Source: Klebsiella terrigena
Lineage (GTDB): Bacteria; Pseudomonadota; Gammaproteobacteria; Enterobacterales; Enterobacteriaceae
Assembly (NCBI RefSeq): GCF_006539725.1
Contig: NZ_BJNO01000001.1
Coordinates: 496,001-560,000 of the forward strand
Direction of reading: 5' to 3'
DNA: 64,000 nt
Shown: in pieces, positions 1 to 8,527 of the stretch
How positions within the stretch are numbered: the first letter of the stretch is position 1
How the letters are laid out: each line of letters begins with the position of its first letter
The notes under the pieces: generated by a model
The model's input: only the letters and a program-made list of their open reading frames with translations
What the model was told of the DNA's origin: nothing
Database searches by the model: none
Made by a program: the position numbers and the translations under genes

Positions 1-43
1 ACTATTGATATTCTGAACGCGGTACAATAGGGTCCTTTACGGC

Positions 44-229
44 TTAGCTGCCGTCAGATTTACGGCCGCCGCCGTGGCTATTTTGCCCGCCTTTCTTACC
101 GGCTTCGGAAGCACGCTCTGGGTCATTTTTAAAATTCCCCCCGCTGTGCTGGCCGCCTTTGCGACCGGCTTCAGATGCTTTATCCCGATCTTCTGCAAAA
201 TTACCTGAACCGCCTCTGTGCTCTGTCAT
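44..229 (-). CDS. yciG: YciG-like KGG-repeat stress protein
   Basis: A 61-residue, very hydrophilic glycine-rich protein. Two copies of the KGG block are visible (EAGRKGGQHSGGNF near residues 20-33 and EAGKKGGQNS near 42-51), the hallmark of the KGG/con-10 general stress family that includes enterobacterial YciG. The start is supported by GGAG about nine bases upstream. It is an RpoS-type stationary-phase gene in relatives and affects swarming in E. coli; that part is family knowledge. It probably lacks a fixed fold. Confidence 0.85.
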   Translation of the reverse strand: MTEHRGGSGNFAEDRDKASEAGRKGGQHSGGNFKNDPERASEAGKKGGQNSHGGGRKSDGS

Positions 230-772
230 AATTTTATCTCCAGATGATTACTTAATAATGATTCAGACCTGCAAATCATCGCCTTCGAGATTTAAGGCTA
301 GGACACTGAGCGCGAGAGTCAAATTATTAATAATTTAACACCAGGCATAATAAAATATTTAAAGAAAAATAACGCAGCGGCAGCAAAAATTATTTTTAAG
401 CCAAGTAGCTATTAAGACTATAGAATAAACGAGACGGCCAGCGCCAGGCGCAAAAATATTTATGCTGCGGATTGCCCTTTGTAAAGAAATGCCGGAAATG
501 TAAATATAACGAAAAAAGACCCTGCGCGTAGAGTCAGCAGCAAAAAAATTCCGCCCTCCCCGCTACGCTTTGCCGCGTGTATGACCGCCGCCCGCTTCAG
601 CGATACCCGATACCCGATAACCGATACCCGCCATCTCAATCGACGCCCGTGCAGCGTTCGTCGCGAAGGCCTGCGTCACGCATAAAATATTGCCTCGCGA
701 TACACAATCTCATAGGCGATCCCCTGCCGTTAGCGATAAAATCGATCAACGCTTATACACCGGAATGACCCC
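230..772. other. Intergenic region, no gene supported
   Basis: About 540 bases between the leftward yciG-like gene and the rightward GNAT gene. The yciG side is AT-rich and should hold its promoter. A 63-codon open frame at 577-768 has no ribosome site and a low-complexity arginine/proline composition, so I do not call it. The notable item is a short tandem heptamer array at 601-628. Confidence 0.6.
601..628. repeat. Four-copy heptamer tandem repeat
   Basis: Direct repeats CGATACC, CGATACC, CGATAAC, CGATACC in tandem. The array is short and of a type prone to slippage. Its function is unknown; it lies about 145 bases upstream of the GNAT gene. Confidence 0.8.
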
Positions 773-1312
773 ATGAAATATACTGAATCTCCCCGGCTAA
801 TCATCCGATCTTTTCAGGATAATGACGCCGAGGATATGTTCGAATATTTGTCAAACCCGCGCGTAGCCTGTTTTATGGATCAAAAACTTCACTCCCTGGG
901 GGAGGCAGTTAGCGAAATTACGCGCCGGCAAAAAGAGGAACACGACTATGCCATCAGCCTGAAGGAAACCGGTGCGCTGATTGGCGAGCTTTTTGCGGAT
1001 AACAGCCGGGAACCGGCCCCTGATACATACGGCGTGGGTTGGCTGCTGAATAAAAAATATGAAGGTATGGGGTTCGCCCGCGAAGCGGCACAGGCGTTTT
1101 TCGACTACCTGTTTAATCATAAAAACGCCCGAAGAATATATGCCTATGTTGCTGATTATAATGAACCTTCACAAAATCTTTGCCGTCACCTCGGTATGCG
1201 CCTCGAAGGATGTTTTAAGGAGCACGTCTCTTTTATCACGGATAATGAAACCGTGGTCTACGAAAATACGCTGGTGTTTGCCGTCCTCGCCAAAGAGTGG
1301 CGCGATAAATAG
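773..1312 (+). CDS. GNAT N-acetyltransferase, RimJ/RimL type
   Basis: A 179-residue protein of the Acetyltransf_3 branch of the GNAT superfamily. It opens with TESPRLIIRSF, typical of this branch, and has the acetyl-CoA pyrophosphate-loop region around residues 95-110 (GMGFAREAAQAFFDYLF), then the ARRIYAYVADYNEPSQNLCRHLGMRLEG block that is the usual C-terminal signature (bound cofactor, then N-x-S). The substrate cannot be predicted; relatives acetylate protein N-termini, antibiotics or small amines. GGAATG lies just upstream of the ATG. It is followed 46 bases later by the sensor kinase, but nothing shows they are co-regulated. Confidence 0.88.
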   Translation: MKYTESPRLIIRSFQDNDAEDMFEYLSNPRVACFMDQKLHSLGEAVSEITRRQKEEHDYAISLKETGALIGELFADNSREPAPDTYGVGWLLNKKYEGMGFAREAAQAFFDYLFNHKNARRIYAYVADYNEPSQNLCRHLGMRLEGCFKEHVSFITDNETVVYENTLVFAVLAKEWRDK

Positions 1313-1358
1313 TTTGAGCTGATTCTAAAAAACTCCCTGCCACCAGGATCGAAGGTAC

Positions 1359-2870
1359 ATGATGTTACGCAGCAATACCCTGCTACGCCGGCTGCTGTTT
1401 ATATGGTTAAGCTTTGCGGCGGTCTCTATTACTTTAGGATGGCTTATCTTCGAACTCAGCCGTCAGGGGGCAGATGAGCAGATTCGACGCGAGCGCCAGC
1501 TCACCGCCGCCAGCTGTGAAACGCTGCGGATCGCGGCAACCCGCGCGGGTCTTAGCGCCGACTCCGGGAAGATAAATCTGAGCCCACAGTGGGTTTCCGG
1601 CGCGCAGGCGGTTATCGATCTCACGCTGAGAGACCGGCCCGGCGTCGAAGGCGGGCTGTGGAGCATGGGCTCGGGAGTCGTCGCCTACGCTTTCCCGACC
1701 TATGACGGCAGCGGCATCAAACGCGATCCGCCCAGCGCTGAACTGGAGCGAATTGAGTCCACCAGCCGTCGCGCCCTGGATGGGAAACGCTCCGTTACCG
1801 ACGTACGTCCCGGCCTGCGTGAGGCGGTCATTTTTTCCGCATGCCCGCTGGAGCAAAATTCGGCCCTGGTTGCCTGGACGCTATCCCGCGTGCCGACCAT
1901 AACGGGTGATGCCCTCGACCGGCTGGTGCTGGCGATGGCGCTTTTACTCGGTTTTGTCCTTTTATCCGGCAGCTGGCTGGGCTGGACGCTCACCCGCTGG
2001 TCCCGCGGCGTGCATTATCTGGCGGGAGTGCTGGAGCAATCCAGAACTCAGTTTGACTCCTCCGCGCCGGAGCTCGCCGAGCTGTCGGGATTAGCCGACC
2101 TCGATAGGGTTACGGTCGCGCTGAATGATTACTCGCAGCGGCTGGCCTACGCCCAGCGCGAATCCGCACGCTTGTCTGCCGAGCTGGCGCAGGCGGAAAA
2201 ACTCGCGGCGCTCGGCGAGCTTTCTGCCGGGCTGGCGCATGAAATTCGCAACCCGCTGGCGACCATTCAGATGAAGGCCGAAAACGCGCTGCATGCCCCG
2301 CAGGCGAGCCGCGTAGCGCGAGCCGAAAGTGCCCTGCTGGTGGTAATAGAACAAACGGAAAGGATCAACCGGCTCGTTTCCAGCCTGCTGGCATTGACGC
2401 AACCGTTTCGCGTTGAGCGGCAGAAAGTTAACATTGAAGAGTGGTTGCTGGAGAGAATAAACGCCCACGCGGATGCCGCCCAGCGGCGTCAGATTGAGCT
2501 AACGCTGACGATTGACCCTGAATTACCCGCCCACATGAATGACCGCAAACTCTTTGACCCGTCGCAAATGGCCCGGGCGTTCGATAATCTGATATTAAAC
2601 GCGCTGGCGCATGTCGCGAACGGCGGTCGGATTGAGACAGGCGCAAGGCGCCGCGCCAATGGCAACCTGCTATTGTGGGTTGCCGATGATGGCCCGGGCG
2701 TGTCTGATGAGCTGCGCGCCCGGCTGTTTAACCCTTTTATCACCGGCCGCCCGGACGGTTACGGGCTCGGTTTGGCGTTGGTACGTGAAATAGTCCATGC
2801 CCACGGCGGCAATATTTCGCTGGCAGATAGCGCGCGTTTTGAGATGGAGCTGACATGGCCAGAGTGCTGA
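1359..2870 (+). CDS. Membrane sensor histidine kinase (NtrB/ZraS type)
   Basis: A 503-residue sensor kinase. One membrane segment lies near residues 10-31 and a second near 188-211, enclosing a periplasmic sensor region of about 155 residues. A HAMP-like linker follows, then the dimerisation/phosphoacceptor helix with the H-box GLAHEIRNPL (His294). The ATP-binding domain shows N-box (NLILNAL), G1 (ADDGPGVSD) and G2 (GYGLGLALV). The stop overlaps the start of the response regulator by 16 bases, so the pair is translationally coupled. The architecture matches kinases that partner NtrC-like regulators. The ligand is unknown; the downstream export operon suggests it senses an extracytoplasmic toxic ion or compound, which is inference. 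Confidence 0.93.
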   Translation: MMLRSNTLLRRLLFIWLSFAAVSITLGWLIFELSRQGADEQIRRERQLTAASCETLRIAATRAGLSADSGKINLSPQWVSGAQAVIDLTLRDRPGVEGGLWSMGSGVVAYAFPTYDGSGIKRDPPSAELERIESTSRRALDGKRSVTDVRPGLREAVIFSACPLEQNSALVAWTLSRVPTITGDALDRLVLAMALLLGFVLLSGSWLGWTLTRWSRGVHYLAGVLEQSRTQFDSSAPELAELSGLADLDRVTVALNDYSQRLAYAQRESARLSAELAQAEKLAALGELSAGLAHEIRNPLATIQMKAENALHAPQASRVARAESALLVVIEQTERINRLVSSLLALTQPFRVERQKVNIEEWLLERINAHADAAQRRQIELTLTIDPELPAHMNDRKLFDPSQMARAFDNLILNALAHVANGGRIETGARRRANGNLLLWVADDGPGVSDELRARLFNPFITGRPDGYGLGLALVREIVHAHGGNISLADSARFEMELTWPEC

Positions 2871-4201
2871 TTGTTGATGATGATAGCGCGTTTCGCGCCA
2901 GCCTGGTCGAGGCATTAAGCGACTTAAATCATCAGGCGATCGAAGCCGACTGTACGTTGGCAGGGATGCAGCAGCTTCGCACAGGCGATATCGACATCGC
3001 CATTGTGGATCTGCGCATGCCTGGCGATGATGGGCTGGTTTTTTTGCGCCAGGCCCGGGCGCTCGCCCCCGACATCCCCTGCATCATGCTCACCGCCTAC
3101 GCCAGCAGCGGCAATACCATTGAAGCCATGCGGATGGGCGCTTTTGATCACCTGACAAAACCCATCGGGCGCGCGGCGCTTGAAGAGGTGCTGACGCGCG
3201 CGCTGGATCGCATTGCAGAAAATCAGCATGGTTCAGGCAGCACCGCCGACGATATGCCCCTGGCTGACGACGATCTGGTTGGCAGCAGCGAAGCGATGCG
3301 CCAGATTTTTAAACGTATAGGCCAGGTGGCTAATAGCGATGCCACGGTGCTGATTAGCGGCGAGACGGGAACCGGGAAAGAGCTGGTGGCTCGCGAGATA
3401 CACCGTAGCGGGCCGTGCGCTAGCGGCCCTTTTATCGCGGTCAACTGCGCGGCAATCCCGGCAGAGCTGATTGAGAGTGAGCTGTTCGGTCATGTGAAAG
3501 GGGCATTTTCCGGCGCCGTGGCGGACCGTCCTGGTCAGTTCCGCGCCGCTCAAGGAGGAACCCTCTTTTTAGACGAAATTGGCGATATGCCGCTCCCGGT
3601 GCAGGCGAAAATTTTACGCGCTTTGCAGGAGCGGCAGGTTACGCCGGTCGGCGGAACGCATGCTCATCCGGTAAAGGTACGCATCATCGCAGCCACCCAT
3701 CACGACCTGCCGCTGGCGGTACAGGAGGGGCGCTTTCGCGAAGACCTGTGGTATCGATTACAGGTCATCACTATCGTCCTGCCCCCGCTGCGGGAAAGGT
3801 CGGGAGACGTGATTCTGCTGGCGGAGCATTTTTTACGCCAGTCGGAGAGCCATCCGCCAAAGCGTCTTTCCCAGCAGGCCTGCCAGGCGCTGCTGGCGCA
3901 TATCTGGCCGGGGAACGTGCGTGAACTGCAGAATGCCATCAAAAGGGCTTCGGTGCTAAGCCAGGGGCCGACGGTTGGCCCCGAGCAATTAGGATTAGGG
4001 CTACGGACGCCTCAGGCCGCCGATGCCGCTCCGCAGCTGAACTGGGACGGAACCCTGCAGGAAGCCCTCGCCGTTATTGAACGGCAGATGATTATGCGAG
4101 CCCTGGCGGCCACCGATAATAATCGGGCCCATGCCGCGCGTCGGCTCGGCCTCTCGCGCCAGCAGCTTTATCGTAAGCTTGAGCAGTTAGACATTAAATA
4201 A
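2855..4201 (+). CDS. Sigma-54-dependent response regulator (NtrC family)
   Basis: A 448-residue enhancer-binding protein. The receiver domain is at residues 1-115 with the acidic pair D8-D9, phosphoacceptor D52 (VDLRMPG) and K102 (TKP). The AAA+ domain spans about 140-370 with Walker A GETGTGKE (169-176), Walker B TLFLDE (236-241) and the sigma-54 contact loop, which reads GAFSGA (216-221) instead of the usual GAFTGA. The C terminus is a Fis-type helix-turn-helix (AARRLGLSRQQLYRKL). It is coupled to the kinase and lies immediately upstream of a near-perfect -24/-12 promoter, so that promoter is its obvious target. Confidence 0.95.
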   Translation: MARVLIVDDDSAFRASLVEALSDLNHQAIEADCTLAGMQQLRTGDIDIAIVDLRMPGDDGLVFLRQARALAPDIPCIMLTAYASSGNTIEAMRMGAFDHLTKPIGRAALEEVLTRALDRIAENQHGSGSTADDMPLADDDLVGSSEAMRQIFKRIGQVANSDATVLISGETGTGKELVAREIHRSGPCASGPFIAVNCAAIPAELIESELFGHVKGAFSGAVADRPGQFRAAQGGTLFLDEIGDMPLPVQAKILRALQERQVTPVGGTHAHPVKVRIIAATHHDLPLAVQEGRFREDLWYRLQVITIVLPPLRERSGDVILLAEHFLRQSESHPPKRLSQQACQALLAHIWPGNVRELQNAIKRASVLSQGPTVGPEQLGLGLRTPQAADAAPQLNWDGTLQEALAVIERQMIMRALAATDNNRAHAARRLGLSRQQLYRKLEQLDIK

Positions 4202-4207
4202 CCAGGG

Positions 4208-4257
4208 TGTCCGTACGGCGGACAGCACGCTGTCACATTATCGGACACTTTGTGACA
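4208..4257 (+). promoter_or_regulatory. Candidate enhancer sites for the NtrC-type regulator
   Basis: Two inverted repeats sit between the regulator stop and the sigma-54 promoter: TGTCCG-N5-CGGACA at 4208-4224, and TGTCAC-N15-GTGACA at 4231-4257 with a further CGGACA at 4242-4247. The shared half-site resembles TGTC(C/A)(G/C). Their position about 70-115 bases upstream of the inferred transcription start is right for enhancer sites. Binding is inferred, not shown. Confidence 0.6.
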
Positions 4258-4297
4258 GATCCGCCCCGCATCGCGCCCGGTGGCGCGTTTTCTTAGC

Positions 4298-4313
4298 TGG
4301 CACGCTCTTTGCT
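4298..4313 (+). promoter_or_regulatory. Sigma-54 (-24/-12) promoter
   Basis: TGGCACGCTCTTTGCT matches the RpoN consensus TGGCAC-N5-TTGC(A/T) at every defined position, with GG and GC elements 12 bases apart. Transcription should begin near 4324-4326, about 25 bases before the start codon of the periplasmic protein. It lies directly after the gene for the NtrC-family activator. Confidence 0.9.
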
Positions 4314-4350
4314 CTTAGAGAAATCATTGCTGTATTTCTCGGGAGTTATT

Positions 4351-5019
4351 ATGAAATTGTCGTTGATTGTTATCACTCTGGCAGCGGCGTTGAGCGGGCT
4401 GACAGCGGCTATCGCTGAACCGCCCCCGGCCGCTCCTCTGCCTCCACTTTCGGCTACCCCGCCTTCGCAACAGCCGATCTCGGTCGCGGAAGGTAAGGTG
4501 CGGCGGTTGCTTATCAACCCCTTCGGTGAAGTCGATGGATTACAGCTGGAAAGCGGTGTTGTCGTCGCTTTCCCACCCCATATGGGCGCCAGGCTTGCCG
4601 CAGAAGCCGCGCCGGGTCAATCCGTGCGTATTAGCGGTTTTATGGAAACCGCAAAGCGGGTAAAAGCCGAAAGTATTATCAACGTCGCCACGGGGCAGGC
4701 CCTGGTCGATCGCCCCCCGACAGTCGAGGATGAGGGCATCCCCCCTCATTTGCGGGCGAATACGCTACAGCGCTTTGAAGTCTCGGGTTCTATCGATACC
4801 GTTCTGACCGGCCCTCGCGGTGAAATCAACGGCGCGATCCTCAATGATGGCAGCATCGTGCATTTTCCTCCCGGCTCGCTGCAGAGATCGCTGGAGGCGG
4901 GAATGCCGTTCGCCGCAGCAGGGCTTGGAACGCGTAATCAGTATGGGCAGGCGCTTGAGGCCGTGAGCGTCGGCGCCACCCTTTCCTCACTTCAGCCTCT
5001 CTATCGCGGAGAGCCTTAA
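4351..5019 (+). CDS. Periplasmic two-repeat protein of a sigma-54 operon
   Basis: I chose the ATG at 4351 (GGGAG seven bases upstream) because it gives a clean signal peptide, MKLSLIVITLAAALSGLTAA, and because the sigma-54 promoter overlaps any earlier start. The mature part begins with a proline-rich linker (about residues 23-42) followed by two homologous units, residues 47-112 and 141-208. Each has the pattern G-x-V/I ... P-x-GE(V/I)-x-G-x-x-L ... G-x-x-V-x-FPP ... G. These look like small beta-barrel/OB-like units, but I do not recognise the family. The gene is the first of a coupled operon with two exporters; a role as a periplasmic binding or sensing partner is a guess. TAATG overlap with the next gene. 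Confidence 0.75.
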   Translation: MKLSLIVITLAAALSGLTAAIAEPPPAAPLPPLSATPPSQQPISVAEGKVRRLLINPFGEVDGLQLESGVVVAFPPHMGARLAAEAAPGQSVRISGFMETAKRVKAESIINVATGQALVDRPPTVEDEGIPPHLRANTLQRFEVSGSIDTVLTGPRGEINGAILNDGSIVHFPPGSLQRSLEAGMPFAAAGLGTRNQYGQALEAVSVGATLSSLQPLYRGEP

Positions 5020-6269
5020 TGGAAACCGGCCCGTGGATTTGGCTGGTTGCCGGTAGCGCAACCGCGGCGGTGATACTGCGGCCGTTTCGTCTACCTGAGG
5101 CGATATGGGCAGCTTCAGGTGTCCTGATTTTACTGGTATTTCACCTTCTTCCCTTCGCCCAGGCGATGGCGGGGGTCCGCCGAGGAACCTCGGTGTACCT
5201 GTTCCTCGCGGGCATGATGCTGATGGCCGAGCTCGCCCGCCGGGAGCGCGTTTTTGACTGGTTAGCCGCGATGGCGGCGCGCCGGGCTGCCGGCTCCGGA
5301 CCTCGCCTATTCCTGCTGATATATGCGGTGGGAACGCTGGTGACCGTTTTCCTCTCCAACGACGCAACGGCCGTGGTGCTGACGCCGGCGGTGTTTGCCG
5401 TTACCCGAGCGGTTGGCGCCTCCCCGCTGCCCTATCTCTATATTTGCGCGTTCATTGCGAATGCGGCCAGCTTCGTGTTGCCGGCCTCCAATCCGGCCAA
5501 TCTGGTAGTATTCGGTACCTCGATGCCGCCATTGTCCCGCTGGTTCGCCCTGTTTGCGCTGCCTTCGCTGGTCGCCATTGTCGCGACCTATGCGCTATTG
5601 CGCTGGAGGCTGCGGGCCGACATTGCGCCACGCCTCCACAGCGACATCTCCCCCAGCCCTTTGAGCCGCAGCGGGCGGCTGGCCGTGGTCGGTTTGGTTG
5701 GTGCGGCCGTGATTTTAACCGCCTGCGCCTGGAACGCCATCGACCTCGGTATGCCCACGCTGATGATTGCTCTGCTAACGCTGCTCCTGGTTTGGTTCCG
5801 CCGCGGGCAATCGCCGCTCAGCGTGGTTAAAGCCGTCTCGTGGAGCGTTATTCCACTGGTTGCCGCCCTGTTTGTCTTCGTGCAGGCGCTGGAGTATAGC
5901 GGCGCGATCGGCCCTCTCTCTGATGCCTTAACGCGGGTGACCACGCGCTGGCCGCAGGCTTCGGGGCTGATGGTTGGCGGCGCGCTGTCTTTGGTCAGTA
6001 ACCTTGCGAATAACCTTCCGGTAGGGCTGCTGGCCGGATCGGTCCTGCAATCTGCGACGCCTGCGCCGGCGATCTCTGCCGCCGCGCTGATCGGCGTTGC
6101 GCTCGGCCCTAATCTTTCCGTTACCGGCTCGCTGGCGACCATTCTGTGGCTCAATGCCCTACGCCGGGAGGGGCTGCACGTCGGCGTGGGGCAGTTTTTC
6201 AAACTGGGGCTGCTGGTGATGCCGCCAACGCTGCTGCTTGCTCTTTTCGTTCTGCATGGAATCGCATAA
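5019..6269 (+). CDS. ArsB/NhaD-like ion transporter
   Basis: A 416-residue polytopic membrane protein with about 10-12 hydrophobic segments. It carries the paired re-entrant motifs of the ArsB/NhaD/CitM ion transporter superfamily: LSNDATAVVLTPAVFAV near residue 110 and SLVSNLANNLPVGLLAG near residue 327. Members move arsenite, dicarboxylates, or sodium/protons. There is no arsR or arsC nearby, so arsenite is not assured. The start codon overlaps the stop of the periplasmic gene (TAATG), and its own stop overlaps the MFS start in the same way, so the three genes must be one transcript driven by the sigma-54 promoter. Confidence 0.85.
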   Translation: METGPWIWLVAGSATAAVILRPFRLPEAIWAASGVLILLVFHLLPFAQAMAGVRRGTSVYLFLAGMMLMAELARRERVFDWLAAMAARRAAGSGPRLFLLIYAVGTLVTVFLSNDATAVVLTPAVFAVTRAVGASPLPYLYICAFIANAASFVLPASNPANLVVFGTSMPPLSRWFALFALPSLVAIVATYALLRWRLRADIAPRLHSDISPSPLSRSGRLAVVGLVGAAVILTACAWNAIDLGMPTLMIALLTLLLVWFRRGQSPLSVVKAVSWSVIPLVAALFVFVQALEYSGAIGPLSDALTRVTTRWPQASGLMVGGALSLVSNLANNLPVGLLAGSVLQSATPAPAISAAALIGVALGPNLSVTGSLATILWLNALRREGLHVGVGQFFKLGLLVMPPTLLLALFVLHGIA

Positions 6270-7492
6270 TGTCTTTACTCAGCACTCTTCCTCTGCGTAC
6301 CCGAACGCTCGTTTCACTGGCGGTCCTTAACTTCTTTCTCGCCGACGCACGGGATGGACTTGGACCTTTTCTCGATGCCTGGCTTATCACCCAGGGCTGG
6401 ACGGCTTTTGAGCTGGGCTTACTGGCAACCACCGGCGGCGCTATCGGGCTGTTTGCCGGGGTTCCTGCCGGCGCGTGGGTCGATGCCGCCCGCGCCAAGC
6501 GCAGCCTACTAATTGTGCCGGTGTTGTTAACCACCCTGCTGGCTTTTGCCGCTATTTTATGGCCCAGTAAACCCGTGGTTTTTGTCTCCCAAATCTTAAC
6601 CGCGCTGGCAGGGTTGCTGATTGGCCCCACCATGGTGGCTATCTCGCTGGGCCTGGTCGGACGCAGCGGTTTCACTCAACAGGTGAGCTATAACGAAGCG
6701 TGGAACCACACCGGTAATATTGTGCTGCTGATGGCGACATGGTGGATCAGCAGTGAAGCCGGCTTGTCCGGCGTCGCAACGCTGATGACGATAACCGCCG
6801 TCGTCACCGTCCTGGCAACATTAACAATCAACCCCGATGACATCGACCATGAGGTGGCTCGCGGACAGGATGAAACGCCGGGCAACAGGCAACACAAGCC
6901 ACCCTCACGGCTACGGGTTCTGTGGTCCGATCGCGGGCTGCTGGTGTTTGCGCTAACGCTGATGCTGTTCCATTTCGCCAATGCGCCAATATCGCGTTTG
7001 CTGATCCAGCAAAATGCCATCAATCTGGATCAGCCCTTTAAAACCACGGCGATTATCATGCTGGTCGGCCAGGCCTCGGCCATTGTCGGGGCGCTGCTGG
7101 TGCCCGCCGCTATTCGCATATTTGGCCTGCGATATCTGGTGCTGTTCGCGCTGGCTACGCTACCGATACGCGGCGTGATTGCGGCACAGGCGCACGACTT
7201 CAATGCGATTTATCCCGTGCAAATTCTCGACGGCCTCGGGGCTGGCCTGCTCGGCATTTTGACACCGCTGGTGCTGGAAAAACTGCTGGCGGGGACGGGC
7301 CACTTTAACCTCGGATTTGCCAGCGTATTAACCGTGCAGGGCATTGGCGCGACCCTTAGCAGCGTCGTCGCCGGAGCCGTTGTTGAGAAGTGGGGCTACG
7401 GCCATGCCTTTCTGGTACACGGCCTCATTGCGCTATTGGCCATACTGCTGTTTGCCTTCGCGGGGCAACGCAAACCTGCGGCGAAACACTGA
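6269..7492 (+). CDS. MFS efflux transporter
   Basis: A 407-residue transporter of the major facilitator superfamily with 12 predicted membrane helices. The start at 6269 overlaps the previous stop and begins MSLLSTLPLRTRTLVSL. A longer in-frame reading upstream would run through the permease gene and is not credible. The first half has GAWVDAARAKRSLLI, the usual loop 2-3 arrangement. A charged cytoplasmic loop of about 30 residues separates the halves. It is the last gene of the sigma-54 export operon. The substrate is unknown. Confidence 0.88.
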   Translation: MSLLSTLPLRTRTLVSLAVLNFFLADARDGLGPFLDAWLITQGWTAFELGLLATTGGAIGLFAGVPAGAWVDAARAKRSLLIVPVLLTTLLAFAAILWPSKPVVFVSQILTALAGLLIGPTMVAISLGLVGRSGFTQQVSYNEAWNHTGNIVLLMATWWISSEAGLSGVATLMTITAVVTVLATLTINPDDIDHEVARGQDETPGNRQHKPPSRLRVLWSDRGLLVFALTLMLFHFANAPISRLLIQQNAINLDQPFKTTAIIMLVGQASAIVGALLVPAAIRIFGLRYLVLFALATLPIRGVIAAQAHDFNAIYPVQILDGLGAGLLGILTPLVLEKLLAGTGHFNLGFASVLTVQGIGATLSSVVAGAVVEKWGYGHAFLVHGLIALLAILLFAFAGQRKPAAKH

Positions 7493-7684
7493 ACCCGAGC
7501 ATCATTAATCTTTCAACAGACCGTGCCAGAACTGATGCAGATCAGCCATACCTTACGCGCCATGTGCTATCACATTACGCGGCTGGTGGCGTTATTTATC
7601 TGCTTTATTGCGCCTCATTCCAGCTGATTAAGCAACTTACATCGATATCTTAAAAATTTCCTGATACCAAGGACGATCCTATCC

Positions 7685-8353
7685 ATGAATAAGCGGCCGC
7701 TCTTCCTGCTGGCTCTCGTGTTACCCCTGAGCGCACAGGCCAACGTTTATTATATCAAAGCCGATACCGTCAAGAATACCAGCGTTAATGAGGCTGCCAT
7801 TTACTTCAACGGCGCGATCAATAACCGAACCGTCACCTGGTTATTATCCTCGCTTGCAGAAATAGCAGGCAGGTACCGCAATATCAAGAATATCGATATA
7901 TATCTCAACAGCGAAGGCGGAGATATGGACGCCGGGTACGTGGCCTATGAAGCGCTGCGCAAGAGTGCGATCAAACTGAATATGATCGATGCTTCAGTGA
8001 TAGCCTCAGCGGCAACCATGATTTACTGCGGATCGGATGAGCGTTACGCCATGCCGCTTGCCAGATTCATGCTTCATCCTGCCGCCGCGTGGAACGACAA
8101 AGCGGATTATCTGAAACCCGATCAGGCCAGGCGCATTCTGGAAGATGCTGAAAGCTACAACGTCCTGTTTCGCACTATTTATTCGACCTGCACAAAAATC
8201 TCCGCCGATGAACTGAATAAAATAACGGCCTCGGAAACCGGACGCGTATTTTATAAGGTCGATGAGGCAGCCAAAGCCGGCCTGGTCACTCGCGGTATCA
8301 AAGAGAGCCATAGCTATTCGGTAACCTACTATGTTACCGACGGCGATAGTTAA
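7685..8353 (+). CDS. Secreted ClpP/crotonase-fold protein
   Basis: A 222-residue protein with a signal peptide (MNKRPLFLLALVLPLSAQA). The mature part follows the ClpP/SppA fold: YLNSEGGDMDAGYVAYEALR corresponds to the ClpP oxyanion strand region, IASAATMIYCG to the nucleophile-elbow serine, and RFMLHPAAAW to the catalytic-histidine segment (ARIMIHQP in ClpP). The C-terminal part ends GRVFYKVDEAAKAGLV like the end of ClpP, but the aspartate position is not clearly kept. A ClpP-like protease with a signal peptide is uncommon; it could be a periplasmic peptidase or an inactive relative. It stands alone between convergent neighbours. Confidence 0.75.
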   Translation: MNKRPLFLLALVLPLSAQANVYYIKADTVKNTSVNEAAIYFNGAINNRTVTWLLSSLAEIAGRYRNIKNIDIYLNSEGGDMDAGYVAYEALRKSAIKLNMIDASVIASAATMIYCGSDERYAMPLARFMLHPAAAWNDKADYLKPDQARRILEDAESYNVLFRTIYSTCTKISADELNKITASETGRVFYKVDEAAKAGLVTRGIKESHSYSVTYYVTDGDS

Positions 8354-8527
8354 GATAGTCGTGCAGAGAATATTTCCATACGGTCCGTGGCAGACACAAT
8401 GACCTTAAAAGCCGGCACGAGCAGAACACGTTTAGCGCTAACGGTTCACTCGCCCCGGCTTATTATTGCGGGCGGGCGGAATAATAAGCCGGAAAAATAA
8501 CGTATTGTCACATCTGACTGACAAGCA

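Noticed and set aside
577-768. 63-codon open frame upstream of the first GNAT gene
   Set aside because: No ribosome site, passes through the heptamer array, arginine/proline-rich translation with no protein-like features.
5019-6269. Calling the permease arsB outright
   Set aside because: No arsR, arsC or arsD nearby and the regulator is of the sigma-54 type; the family also moves sodium and organic anions.
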